A stretch of 64,000 bases of DNA, taken from NCBI GenBank assembly GCA_013368445.1, contig JAACJO010000003.1, positions 1,922,001-1,986,000 of the forward strand, given 5' to 3'. The position numbers and the translations under genes were made by a program. A model generated the notes under the pieces. That model was not told the DNA's origin. It did no database searches and worked only from the letters and a program-made list of their open reading frames with translations. This document shows positions 47,363 through 58,849 of this stretch, in pieces. Numbering within the stretch: the stretch's first letter is position 1; the number at the start of each line of letters is the position of its first letter. The stretch is from Leucocoprinus leucothites. Its lineage: Eukaryota; Basidiomycota; Agaricomycetes; Agaricales; Agaricaceae.

Positions 47363-49701
47363 TTACCGAGCATACGAGCCAGTATATCCGCTACCATCAC
47401 CATAGTCATATTGCTGTCGTTGCATATGTACACTCGCGACACTATCCGATGCGTGTGGATTTATAGCATACGCAGAATGTGGAGGCTGTACTGCGGTAGG
47501 TGATGGTGGACCCCCTTGGAGTGAATGCATGCTCCGATTGTCCCAATTCTGACCAGAACCTGGAGCGAATGGATCGCCAGGGTATAGGCGTGTCCTCGAA
47601 GGTGAGGTGAGTTGTTGAGGGTGTTGTTGTTGTTCATAGTTCTGTTGCGAGATGTTCGAGTTGAGGGCGTACATGCTATGGTTGTTTTGTTCAGCCAACG
47701 GGTAATATGATGAGTCTTCTCCCTGCTTGCGAACATTGCCGGTCCCGTTACCACTACCAAACTCTGATGACATCTCACCACCGAGCTCACGACCTCCTGT
47801 ACTATTCTTCCCGCCTCGTTTGAAGAACCCAAGGAACTTGCTATCACTTTGTTTCCTATTCTTCCTGCAACAGCATCTCCATACGCAATAACCTGTCAGG
47901 CCTAGCGTGAAGACAAGACAGCCGAGTAAGATGTAAGGCCATCGGCTCAATATCATCTCTTGATATTTTTTCTTCTTTTCTTCCTCAGAAACTGGGGAGT
48001 GCGTCATCTGATTAGGAGGTAGGAGCGCGTATTGAGAAGCACCGGTGGTGTCGACGCCCCCAAGACGGACTTTGACAAAGTCGGAGTGGGCAGTGGCGGG
48101 GTTTGTCACGGACAAGAGTTGGATGTATGGGTCAGCTTGTTTTTTGGAGGAGACGTCGATCCAATCGCCAAAATCAAGGAGGGTGTAGGCGTTGCGCACT
48201 GTGAGACAATGATGAGTAGATGATGCCAATTAATGAGCTTGCACGTACAGAAACTCATGCCCAAAATCATGTCGTAGTGCCCGAGGAGGGAGAAAGCAGA
48301 GGTGATGGGTTGAAACTGGTCGTGTCAATGGTGGATATAGACACGATTCGAGAAACACTCACAGCGCCAAGACAAATTGGGTTACCCATCGAATCCACTC
48401 GATTGAAGTTATTATCAACAGTGTCGAGGGGGTGCACAGGGTATGATTTTCCGCCGAAATTGAAAGTAATATTGAGTTCCTGTTCACAAGGTATCATCCA
48501 GAACTCCTCCTTAGTATCGTAGAAAGCATTTTTGACGCGACCATAAATCTGGTCGGAGATATCACGAGGCACTTGGGAAAACGTGAAGCTGTGATGGTTA
48601 CCCGTGAATAGAGGAACTTGGCGTGAAGACTCGGACCAGACGGCACCGAACAAGCACGACACTCACCCACTGTCAATGACAGCGACTAGCTGACCGTCTG
48701 GGCATCCGGGAACAATCGAATCGACCTTGAGAGGTTGGCCATCCGGACCAATAATTCCGTTGTCCTTGTCAGTGAAGATTTGCCAGTGTTGATCTGCGTT
48801 ACCATCACATCAGTCAATCTCTCCATCGAATAAGAAAAACCTGAACACTGAACTTACCAGCCTTCAACAGGCGGTTGACCTCGTCAACATCATTCTTGGG
48901 CATAGATGTGATGTTTTCGAAACCAGGCACAAGTTCAGAGATGGTGATTTGGCCTTTGAACGGCGGGTCGGGGACACCTTTACGGTCGAGTAAGAAGGAG
49001 ATGTAATTGTCTGTGAGGCTATGGTTTTCAAAGATGTGTGCGAGCATGGTGTCGCCTCTGCTGTCTTTCTTTATTTTCTTGCGTATGACACTACCCGAGT
49101 TGGGGCCAAGGCCAAGAAGACCGTAGTAACCTTGAGACCGGATGTCATTCGTGAATGTGCTCGTGTCGCTAACATAGACTATGCCAATGTTATTTGAGAA
49201 AATTGAGTGAGGTGCAGGGGTTAGACGTACGGAAAGCCTGGTTGTCGACGCTGTAATTTCCGAATTGGAGAGTCGTAGCGGAAATACTTCCTGCATGAAA
49301 TCTGAGTAAATGGCTACAGTATGAAAACAGATATTGTACGGACCGCCCACTTGTCCGACAGCATAACTGAGAGATACGCTCGAGCCCAGGTCGGTTATTG
49401 AAGGCTGGCTGCCTGGGAAGGCGGCCCACAAATCAGAGCTAGTAACACAACTTCAGAAAGTGGGCGGGTAAAAAGAGCACAAATAGGCGTACCTGCCAGT
49501 ATCCAGTAGTACGGGCAATGTTACCCCACCCAAGGTGATATTGCTCACATACTGAGCGTTACCTGTGTTGGAGACACTGGTGGGGTCTCTGCGGCTTAGT
49601 GAAGAGCGTGGGGCGTCGTTAAAGTAGCGGGTTTCAATGGGAACACGAATACCATGGACAGAGACAATAAAGAGCGCTAAAGAAGGTAGTAGATTTGGCA
49701 T
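47363..49701 (-). CDS. Membrane-anchored pepsin-type aspartic protease (A1), long tail
   Basis: Signal peptide MPNLLPSLALFIVSVHG, then a pepsin fold with first active site LLDTG|SSDLW and second active site VIDSG. Both motifs are interrupted by introns immediately after the glycine codon region. The flap region reads LSYAVGQVGG. The middle part has GYYGLLGLGPNSGS and the C-terminal lobe ILGMSFLRNAYTLLDFGDW. A single span (WPYILLGCLVFTLGLTGYCVW) is followed by CCCRKNRK, where cysteines could be palmitoylated. A cytosolic tail of about 190 residues follows, rich in Ser, Gly, Gln and Tyr. About eight introns. Both catalytic aspartates are intact, so it should be active, probably at the cell surface or vacuole like yapsins, but anchored by a transmembrane helix rather than GPI. 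It is divergent from its paralogue, with 186 bases between the start codons. Confidence 0.9.
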
Positions 49702-49887
49702 GAAAGGGCAGAAAAGAGCGGAGGGACAAAGGAGCGGTGGTGGTTATAGCCTGAGAGGAGAAGTAGGTTACTGATTTATTTAATTATTATTTTTGCTGGT
49801 GCGAAGGCCAACTTAGTGTCGCCGAACCGATCTAAGGGACGCTCTCACAGGCAGCCAAGCCAAGGATGTGCCTTCCCTCCCTCGACA
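49702..49887. promoter_or_regulatory. Short bidirectional promoter between protease paralogues
   Basis: The 186 bases between two divergent ATGs must carry both promoters. An AT-rich TTATTTAATTATTATTTTT core (about 49776-49794) is the only obvious element. Co-regulation is inferred from the layout. Confidence 0.5.
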
Positions 49888-51798
49888 ATGCTTCGTCCTC
49901 TCCCAGCGAGTTTGCTGGCCTATTCCCTTCTGTTAATTGATTCTCTCTATGCCCACCAGCTGGACATCCAAGGACGACGGCACAGCCACCAATTCGATCG
50001 GCTTTTCCGGCGCGGAAGTCCCATTTCCCTGAACAACTCAGGGGACGTCAGCTACCACGCAGAAATATTCCTTGGAGGCCAACCATTCTCCGCCCTTATT
50101 GACACAGGAAGGTATGCAAGCATCATCGTATAGAGCTTGTCCGAATGCTTACATTTTTGCACAGCTCTGATCTTTGGATCGCCGGAAGTGTTCAACAGGG
50201 CAATGACACGGGTCAGAACGCGAGTATTATATATGCCATTGACAATGTCGCAGGTATGCCCCCCCCTGCTCTTCCTGAAAAATATGACAACTAATCTTAC
50301 ACTTCTCCAGGACCTATTCGAACCGCACAGCTCGAGCTTGGGGACCTCCAAGTCAAAAATCAGGCATTTAGTACGTGGATCCTCATTTGGCGCTTCGCCT
50401 GGTCTAAATTTGGTCCGCAGTCCAGGTCCCTCCGTCACCCCGAAATCTTGAAGGGACTGGGGTTCTAGGTGCATGGTGTTTGAACATGATATGTTAAGCC
50501 TAGCTCTGATTTTTAACATCCACAGGCCTTGGACCCAGCTCTGGCTCCTTCATTCTCTCGGAACTTTCTGGTCTTCGAGGGGCACCTCCTCTTGATCGTT
50601 TATTTACAGCGAATTCTACGACGCCGAATTACTTTACCATTCTCCTTGGTCGTGATAACGGTATGTCTCGAGCCCGCTTTTTTCCTCCGGCCCATCCCTG
50701 GAGAAGTCCTTACCCTGTAACTCTCAGATCCATCCACCTTTTTCAGTGGTTCCATCACAATCGGCTCTGTGCTTCCCGAGTATAGTGATATCCTCTCAAC
50801 CCCGAAGCTTCCTATATTTCTGGAAGAGGGGTCAAACTCGCATAACCAACATTTTGAAGTCCAACTCGACCAGGATGGGATTATTGGGCCTGACAAACAA
50901 CCAGTTGACCTGGGGGCAAAGCTTACACTAAGAAACGGTGGAAGAATCAATGCAGTCTTAGATTGCGGGTTTAGTCTCCCACAAGTACCTAGGTATTTCC
51001 ACCCGTTAGATCACAGTTGTACATGAATTTATTTACAGGCACAGGTCTATTGCAGATGCAATATACGGTCGCTTTGTCGGAGCGGAATTCGTGGAAATGG
51101 AAGATATTGGAGGTGTTTGGATACTCCCCTGCGAGCTTGAAGTGAACGTCACATTTATTTTCGGGGGTCGGAAGTACCCCATACATCCTCTAGATATGAC
51201 TCTTGAACCTCAAATGTTCAACGTCATCAATGTCACCAATAGTGCAGGCTCGCCATCCTGCATCGGCTCTGTACGTTGTGCTCACATTTGAAAATTATAA
51301 CGTAGACTGAAGAGTATGATTTAGTTCCAGCCGTTTACATTTAACAGAGGTCATGAACCGTCATTTGACCTTGTGCTAGGCATGGCTTTCATGCGAAACG
51401 TCTACACACTATTTGACTACGGTGATTTTGTCCTGGGAGCAAATACCACTGACGAAGACAAGGACCCATACGTCCAGATGCGCTCGATTACTGATCCGCA
51501 TCAAGGTCCGCCTTTCTCTCTACTCTAACTTTAATTATACCCTGACGAAACATGTACAGCACATCTAGATTTCGTCCAGGTCAGACTTGGCGGTATAGAC
51601 ACCACAGGTACCCAACGTCTCCTCGACGCACCCAGATCTAGGAGATCACCTGTGGTGTACTACATCATCGCTGCAGTCGTGGTGGTCGTGGTGGTCATTG
51701 TCATCGTGGCATGCATTGTCTGGAATCGACGGAGGCGGCGCCTGAGGGAAATGACCCAGGAGAATATAGAAAGCAAACCATCCGGAAGCCATGGGTAG
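49888..51798 (+). CDS. Membrane-anchored aspartic protease paralogue with a D-C-G second motif
   Basis: Signal peptide (MLRPLPASLLAYSLLLIDSLYA), propeptide, then an A1 fold. First active site ALIDTG (exon 1 ends at 50111) continues as SSDLWIAG. The flap region reads IIYAIDNVAGPI. Further blocks are GVLGLGPSSGSF, NYFTILLGRDN, SGSITIGSVLPEY, FIFGGRKYPIHPLD and VLGMAFMRNVYTLFDYGDF. The second catalytic motif reads AVLDCGFS (near 50955-50975): the aspartate is present but the usual Ser/Thr is Cys. One transmembrane helix (VVYYIIAAVVVVVVVIVIVACIVW) is followed by RRRRRLRE and only a short tail ending at the TAG 51796-51798. About eight introns, in positions matching the divergent paralogue. The two probably arose by inverted duplication. 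Confidence 0.88.
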
Positions 51799-52413
51799 GT
51801 AAGAGACCCAGGCCAAGAAAAAATCAGTGTATCATATCTTTATTCTTGCTTGTATATTTGTCATTATAAGTATTTGGATTTGTTATGCATGAGCTTAGAT
51901 CTACATTGTACGCTCACTCATTTTCATGTTTTCGGTTGCCACTTTGCTTTTTCGTGTATGTCCTTTGCCTATTTCTTGCTCTTATACCCTCCTCCATTTA
52001 TCGCCACGACTTATGTATACCGAGAAGATTGTCAAAATTCTTCCTATAAGTAGATTGAGACTATCTTAAATTAAGATATCCTTGTCTGTCTGCTTAAAGC
52101 AGCCAGTCCCCGTTGCATTCAAGCTCCATTCAAGTATTCCCATATGCACCGGGAAATAAGTAAGGGAGATCTAGTTCATATACAAAATATGCAGTGTGTT
52201 GAACTACATAGGAACAGAATGATGCGAAATTGGCAGTAGAGTGCCTAAATGTACGTATGATGATGAAATGACTACAGGCGCCCGAGATAAATGAAAGAAC
52301 GAAAAAAAGTTGATACATAACTATAAGCAGGATGCAACGTCCCGGAATGCCTTCAAAAACCCAAAGTAGAAACAAAATTGATAGAATGAATGTCCCCCCA
52401 ACGTTATTTAGTT
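51799..52413. other. Convergent 3' flanks
   Basis: Between protease 2 (plus) and the arrestin-like gene (minus). AT-rich, no supported gene or RNA. Confidence 0.6.
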
Positions 52414-54374
52414 CACTGTGTCTCGAGAGGTACCGCAAACCCGTTCGCTCCTTCAGTCCAAGTGTCCGTCACAAGTTTCACGGGAACAGTCGATTGTATA
52501 CCATATAGCGGCGAGGTCCGTTCATTTTGAGGTACAACAGATAAGGCGATAAAATCCTGGATAAAGGCAAAACCACAGCGTTAGAACTCTCTGATAGTAG
52601 TCTGAAACTCGAGTCATGGCGAAACGGGAATATCTCGCTCAAAACGAATCTCCATTTAGTGCCGCGCGAAGTTCGGGCCTTCGGTGGTAGCTTTCGGAGT
52701 CGGAGTTCTTGAGCGTCAAACAGCAGGGAGATATGGAAACGGAGCCCCGACGGCTCAACGGGTACCCTGAGGGTACCCAAAAGGTCGAGTTTAGCGGCTA
52801 GGAGAGGAGGGCTCACCTTTACATGAACACCGGCCGCCTGCCAGCCACCAATATTGTACCTGTTATTGATCTGTAATTCGCCCTCCCAGTCGAGGTGATC
52901 CTCTTCCTGTGGTTCAGCGGCCCCGTACGGCGAGTAACAACTCGTGGCCAGTAGCGGTGGGACAGTCACTAGTTTTGCTTCGCCGAGTACTTGATTCCGC
53001 CATGACTTTTTCCCACTTCGTGCTTCAATAGTAACTTGACGAAGGAGGAAGACACGAAGTGTTGGGCGAGTAGCGTCGTCCGACCACAAGGGAGCTGAAG
53101 GCTCAACTGACGGTAGACGCGGGGAAAATAGAGCACGAGAAATTGTCGGTGACAAAGGTGGTGATGAAAGCGTGGGCGAGCTCAAATTTGTTGTTCCTGT
53201 AGGAGAGGTGCTAGGAGAAGTTGATGATGACAATGCAGGGCGCAGAGACAGCGATTTTTGAGACAAATTGGGAAACATTGAAGGCGGCTTGGGGCATAAT
53301 TTACCTCCGGGTAATTGTATGCGCCGTGAAGGTTCTTTTGGTTTGGGCTGTAAGAAAGCTCGTAGAGCTTCCTCGGGCCCGCTGAGTTGGACATGGATGG
53401 GAATGGAATCACGAATGCCATAGATGCGAGATGAAGGAATCAGAAGCTGAGGAGCGAGCATCAGGCCCTGCGTGTTCACTGGACTGGTGTAGTCTTACAT
53501 GTGTAAAAATTGGTCCAGGATCCTCATTCAGTGGTGTTTTCATGGGAGCAATAGTTTGGTGCCACTCCTCAGGAGTCGACTTGACGCTGGAAAAAAAGCA
53601 CCGGGAAGAAACGATCGGGCGGTGAGGCCGCGTGCGAGGGTAGTATTCGAATGGGATGAATATCCTGTACGATCATATAGTAGAAGATGAGGACCCATTT
53701 GCTCCGTCGAAGCGGGAAATCCTCTCACCTCTTCGTTTTGGTCAAGAAGTCAAGCTTTTTAGACAGGTTTCGCGCGATCAGAAATTGTATGAAGTAGCTG
53801 GTCCGAACATATAATGCAGGTATGCCATGAAAGTCCACGGCGTATGTAGGGGGAAGTGGCCGCTCTTCTCCTTGGTCATCTCGAAATGTTGTTGGTAACC
53901 GCACCGAAAACTCGATTTGACTAGGACATTGTCCATTTTTCTGGCAATCTGACCATAGCACCCGCCTGTTGTTGACAACTGTGGTCGTCTTTGCACCACC
54001 ATCGGACGACATGGTTTCCACTTTTCCGAAAATCTGTCACGGTAAAACCGTTCAGGGCTTACATATTATCTGAGCGCAAAGGCACATACCTCAAGTACGA
54101 CTTCGTAAACATTGGAGCTTGAGTCAAAAAGAACAGAGCCAGCAATAGGGGCCCCTCGTCCATAGCTAGGCATCCTTACATTATCTTCTTGGTTGTGAAG
54201 CACGACTGTGGACTTTCCAGACCGTCGGATGAAAGTCGACTCTGGCGCAGGCCGTGTCTGACGAGGGGTCTGTTCCAAGGTACGTTCTCCACATAAAGGC
54301 TCAAAAGAATAATCAGGTGCAGGCACAGAAGCCGAATATCGAGGAAGGTCGAAGCCCTTCACAGAACTAGTCAT
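52414..54374 (-). CDS. Arrestin-like protein
   Basis: ATG at 54374. N-terminal arrestin fold: YGRGAPIAGSVLFDSS, VYEVVLEIFGKVETM, then after an intron VVNNRRVLWSDC and IEFSVRLPTTFRD with LPPTYAVDF. A long middle exon contains SRIYGIRDSIPIHVQLSGP and a Ser/Pro-rich loop, then LRVFLLRQVTIEARSGKK (arrestin C-terminal-type strands). Alpha-arrestins act as adaptors that bring Rsp5/Nedd4 ligases to membrane transporters. PPTY fits the PPxY pattern but sits in a structural strand, so its role is unclear. The C-terminal splice is ambiguous: one donor keeps the frame that stops at 52478, another (GTTTTG after KWRF) gives a tail ending GFAVPLETQ at 52414, which reads more like protein. About 560 residues. 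Confidence 0.78.
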
Positions 54375-54946
54375 TTTGCTGAGAATGACGAAAGACGACA
54401 AGAGAGGATTGAGGGATATCGTGGCGGCTTAGTTCACGGAGGAAAGACATTTAAATCGGTTGTTTTTGGAATATTTGCAATTGAGAGGCCCAAAGGGTAC
54501 AGAGGTGAGTCATTGTTCCAGGTAAGCAGGCGCTGTGAAGATCTTGATTGACGTCTGAACCTGAGGCTTGCTTACAAAGTGAAGAATCTCCTGATCTCAA
54601 CGGTGTTGTAAGCGTTTCTTGGTTGCTCCTTGGTGACATCTCTGCGGAATGTGGCAGCACTCGGCGGAGTCTGCTGACTCGGATCAGGCACGCGCGCTTG
54701 CTGAAATTGAGTGTCCCTGCATGGGTTTATTGCTAAACCAGAAAAAAAAGAGTACAACACCGGTAGCCTAGTAAAGGTGTCCACCACGACATGATCGACG
54801 TGAAGCCAAAAGAACAGGAGAAAAATACAGTGAGTAATCAAGTGAGTAAAGCAAAGGCTGGTGGAGCAGCCGATAACACTATTTTCTCCTAATCATCCGT
54901 CGGTCCACTGCCTGACTAAGATAAAGAGTCCCTAACTCTTCCCCAT
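54375..54946. other. Intergenic: arrestin upstream region
   Basis: No supported gene; short open frames without domains. It contains the arrestin promoter and the 3' flank of the next minus-strand gene. Confidence 0.55.
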
Positions 54947-55984
54947 CTATCCTGTCCTCGATGACCGGGAGGCTGACCTTTCCAATTTAGCCAAGGTTTC
55001 CTCCAGTCGCCTCGCCCTTTCCGCGTTTTGGATTTCCTCCCACTCATCGTCCCTGCTCGTGTAACTCTTCGGTCTCTCTATCATGCTGGAAGCGCTATGA
55101 ACCGACGTAGGTCTCTGAAACCGTAGATCTTCATTTAAAGGCCCCGAAAGTAAAAACATACTGCCCCTCGTATTTCCATAGGGGGGTGGAGGCTGTTGAG
55201 CAATGACATTGTCCTCTGCATCTCCTGTCCCTCTCCCACTTTCTGCCAGAATAGCTGCGTAGGTTGGCAATGGCGGTCTGTTCCACGGAGAAAGAGCGAT
55301 GATATCGTCTGGTACGGTGTCTCGATTCCTGAACCTCGGCAGCGTTTCACCGGGGTGAAGATAAGAATATCGTTCGGCACGCATACGGAATATTCGCCTC
55401 TCCAGAAGCAAGAGTTGAACAAGGGAAACGATGCAGAAGATGACGTGCGCGAAAATGGGAGACGAGGGTCCACCTGGGTTTCCGCCGTTGTCTCCGGTCT
55501 TCGTTGTGAGAAACTTCGTCACGAAAACCCACCCCACTGTAGTACCAACCAAAAGGACTACCTGGAGGATGAATCTTGTTAACGTCGGGAGCTCGATGCC
55601 GGCCACCTTTGACGGTTTATGATGGGTTCGTTTACATCGGAGCAGTCTCAGAAGCTGACGGCCTTTTTGTTTGGAGGCGGAGACGGAGTCGATGGTTGAT
55701 GCGGTTTCGGAGGAGGTGAATGGGGGCGCTCCGGTCGAGGATGCCTGTGGATTGGTGGTCGACTGAACTGCGCCAACAGCGGCTCCTTGTTCGACGTCTC
55801 TGTCTGCGGGGTGTCGAGGCGGGAGTACAATATCCAAACTCGAACTTCTGCTCCTTTCTGGCCCATCTTCTCCCTCCGTATATCCTATCTCTCCACGCTT
55901 CATTGGCAAGGGACCTGCCTGTGGACTTGGGCTATTTCCACACCCCAGTCCAAGTTGTGAAGGTCCTGCAACTCTTGTCTCCAT
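54947..55984 (-). CDS. Two-pass membrane protein with PPxY motif, function unknown
   Basis: Single exon of 345 residues, ATG at 55984. Residues 1-125 are polar, Pro/Ser-rich and disordered-looking. Two hydrophobic segments follow: LTRFILQVVLLVGTTVGWVFVT (about 135-156) and PIFAHVIFCIVSLVQLLLLERR (about 176-197). The C-terminal half is cytosolic-looking and contains WNRPPLPTYAAI and QQPPPPYGN. The latter is a PPxY-type ligand for Nedd4/Rsp5 WW domains. A charged helix closes the protein (EEIQNAERARRLEETLAKLERS). The family is not recognised. PPxY membrane proteins are often Rsp5 adaptors or substrates, which fits, without proving, a functional link with the neighbouring arrestin-like gene. Confidence 0.8.
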   Translation of the reverse strand: METRVAGPSQLGLGCGNSPSPQAGPLPMKRGEIGYTEGEDGPERSRSSSLDIVLPPRHPADRDVEQGAAVGAVQSTTNPQASSTGAPPFTSSETASTIDSVSASKQKGRQLLRLLRCKRTHHKPSKVAGIELPTLTRFILQVVLLVGTTVGWVFVTKFLTTKTGDNGGNPGGPSSPIFAHVIFCIVSLVQLLLLERRIFRMRAERYSYLHPGETLPRFRNRDTVPDDIIALSPWNRPPLPTYAAILAESGRGTGDAEDNVIAQQPPPPYGNTRGSMFLLSGPLNEDLRFQRPTSVHSASSMIERPKSYTSRDDEWEEIQNAERARRLEETLAKLERSASRSSRTG

Positions 55985-56866
55985 GGCGTTTTTGAGATAT
56001 CGCGGGTGCAGAGGGTATAATTTATGTTAAGGATCGGGAAAAATCAAAATATGCACCAGGCGTAAAGTGAATAAGGTCGAGCGCTGCCCGCAAAGTAATT
56101 GAGAAAATTAAAACACAAAAGAGAAAGGAATGTGTGAGACGTCGAGGTAACTCAAGATGAATGGTGCAAGGGAGGGGACATGTCCGCCAGCTGTGATAAT
56201 CAGCAACGTTGTTAGGGGACAATTGACGTTGGTACCGCCTGCTACCACTCAGCACTCAATATCCCCATTTGGAGACAGTAATTATAGCATGCGAATTGAT
56301 CTATATGTGTGCGCCTAGGCCTGAGATGTAGCGTTCAACGATCAGCTATGAGTGTCAGAACCAAGAACATAATTTCAAGCGACATTGGATAGTACTTGAT
56401 ACATGTGTTCTACTGTACCCGGTTCACTAACTCTTAGTGTTTCCTGTGACGCTACAGGTAGCCATAGATAGCGACAACATTTGCCTGTCACTTCGTGTTG
56501 CACCTCTTCTATGATTTCTAGCTAGGAATGGGTGTAATGCTGGAGTTGAGTGATATTTATTCTAATAGCGGTGGCAAAGCGGAGATGGAGATCAGTCTTT
56601 GCATTGATCATTTAACGATCATCTAGGCTAGGTTCACATCATTACAGTGATCTCAATAGCTTGTTGGAGACTCGGAGGCATTCTTGATAATTTAACATTG
56701 CCTTGGTACAGCCCAGAGCTGTCTTGTCCATTCTGGACACATTCATTAATGCATTAATACTGGGATAATAATGGCTTGTTCCTGGAATGCAACATCTATT
56801 CCTCCTATATCCACCATGAGTCAGCTGCGTGCCCTTGTCGACAAACAACCTTCCAGCAATATTGCG
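55985..56866. other. Intergenic region, no gene seen
   Basis: Promoter of the two-pass membrane protein and 3' flank of the dynactin gene. Only short open frames without domains. Confidence 0.55.
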
Positions 56867-58765
56867 CTATACATCACCCTCAATTCTTGGTTCTTCCCTA
56901 GGTAGGATAGGACCAAGATCAACAACGGTGTAAAATGCGAAAGTCTTGACCTCTGGCGGCTTTGACGATTTGGGCACGTCGCCGTCAACCTCGGAAGGTG
57001 TAGGGTCATCTGAGCGATAAGTATATGTCACTAGCATATTGAACTAGGGAGGAAGAATATGAGCAGTAGCCAAGGGCCCAAGAGGTAGACTAACTTTGAC
57101 ATTACCCCTTGCCTCTTTTCCAATAATGACCTCCCCGCCAACCAGAGTCACGTTCGCCCGTCTCTCTAACACCCCAACGGTCTTGGCCTTTCCCCTGCCA
57201 TCTTTATCGCGTCCTTTCATGCCCGCTTCGTAATCGTCATCATCAACCAACATGTCTTCATCATCTTCGTACTCCCAAGCTTCAGCAAATGCGGCTATCG
57301 GGAACGGTGAAGTTGGTAGAGAAATAGCAAAAGGCGGCCTACGCGCCTTCTCAGATGGACCGCTTGTCGTTACATGTACCCTTTGTACTGAGAGGCGGAC
57401 TTGGATGGGATCGTAAAGCGGGTTTGTCAGCGCCAAGTGGAACGGGTATGTCTTGCCTGCGACAAGACCGGGTGGTGTTGTGCCGTCGTCGATGCTTTGA
57501 GGTGATATCTTCATTAAAGTACGTCTGGCAGCATCTGAGGTGACGATGGGCTTTTGGAGATGCGGCAACACGACATTGATGGCAGGTAGGTAATTGGCGG
57601 CGACTAATTTGATCTTGTAGCGGACGGACTGGGCCTTTTGCTCGGGTTTGATAAGAATATGAGTGCACGCTGGACACCTTTTGGAGCGTTTTGAATGAAG
57701 GGGTATTCGCAGTGGTCTTAAGTCCCTATGTGGCTGTAAGTAACCGCATCGAGCAATGAACAACATCACTGACTTGACTTGTAGTGACCCTGCCCAGCTA
57801 TTACCCCATCTCTGTTCCAGACTACCAACTGTTTGGACATCTCTCAGCTTACGCATGTAATCAACTTCGGATTCACCGCCCCCCGCTCCAATCCCAACGG
57901 AAGCAATGTCGACACGACTCTTATACTCTGGCATCTCATCCTTGTTCGCAGTTCGATCTCGATGGGCTCTTCCAGATGCAGTTCGCGAGATTGGGGTGTA
58001 CTTGCCAACCCCTGGAATGTCACGCGCTAAAGCGGCAGAAGCAGCGGCTGTTATGGAGGCAGAGTGAAGGTGATGTGAGTGTGCTGCACTACCAGGATGA
58101 GCAGCATGAACGGCGATGGAAGAGGAAAGCGATGATGCACGTAGGAATGGTTCGAAGTGATCCTTCAGTCTGTCAAACTCCAAAGCATCCGGTGCAGAGT
58201 CTTCATACTTCTGCAATTGTGCTGCGTTGATGATATGGATTAGCTACAAACAAACGGATCATGAATGGATGACCCACCAGCGAGGCCAGTTGGTTTCTCA
58301 AATGTTATCCCGATTTCGGCAGAATCCCATCTACAGTGGTTGCAATATAGAAAGAAGGGAGGTTCTCCAGAGGCGTTAACTGTGGTAGAACTTCGACCGT
58401 CCGGTGTTTCGGGGGGATCTGAAGAGACGACAGACAATGTGTTGCGGCAGATAGGACACGAGAAGCAGTTACGAGCGCATCTTTAAACATGACTAAGTGT
58501 CGTTGAGTTCAGAGCAAGCATAGCAATCTAACCTGTTCTTCTCTGCTCGAACGCTTGCACTTGGGACCTCAAATAAACAATTTGGGCAATAGTAAGTGCT
58601 GACTTCGACAGCGACACAGCGGTTACACCGCACGGCGTCGCATTCTTCGCAGAAAAAAAGATTATGGAGTGGATGAAAGTGATGCGACGACGATGGAAGA
58701 TGCGGAGGTGGAGGCACAGGAGAGGTGGAGAGACACGGGCAATGGTATTGTACACTAGGGCCCAT
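56867..58765 (-). CDS. Dynactin subunit p62 (DCTN4 family)
   Basis: A pointed-end subunit of dynactin, the dynein activator for microtubule transport and nuclear migration. ATG at 58765 (the upstream in-frame codon is not ATG); stop at 56867-56869. The N terminus is the family's cysteine-rich zinc-binding region: YHCPCLS, FFCEECDAVRCNRC, YYCPNCLFEVPSASVRAEKNR. After a 53-nt intron come CARNCFSCPIC and LYCNHCRWDSAEIGITFEKP. The body has a helical region (LQKYEDSAPDALEFDRLKDHF), LRPLRIPLHSKRSKRCP, CTHILIKPEQKAQSVRYKIKLVA and YLPAINV. The C terminus has the beta-rich PFHLALTNPLYDPIQVRLS and ends after FYTVVDLGPILP. The Ala/His-rich linker and acidic stretch (EYEDDEDMLVDDDDYE) are typical low-complexity inserts. 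At least four introns, about 560 residues. The assignment rests on the ordered cysteine motifs and is strong. Confidence 0.93.
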
Positions 58766-58849
58766 GATACAAGGATAAAGTAGCAAGTCGGTTGTAGACG
58801 TCTATAGCCACATTTGGACGATTGCTCGGATTTATTTGTTTCTGTCCTC

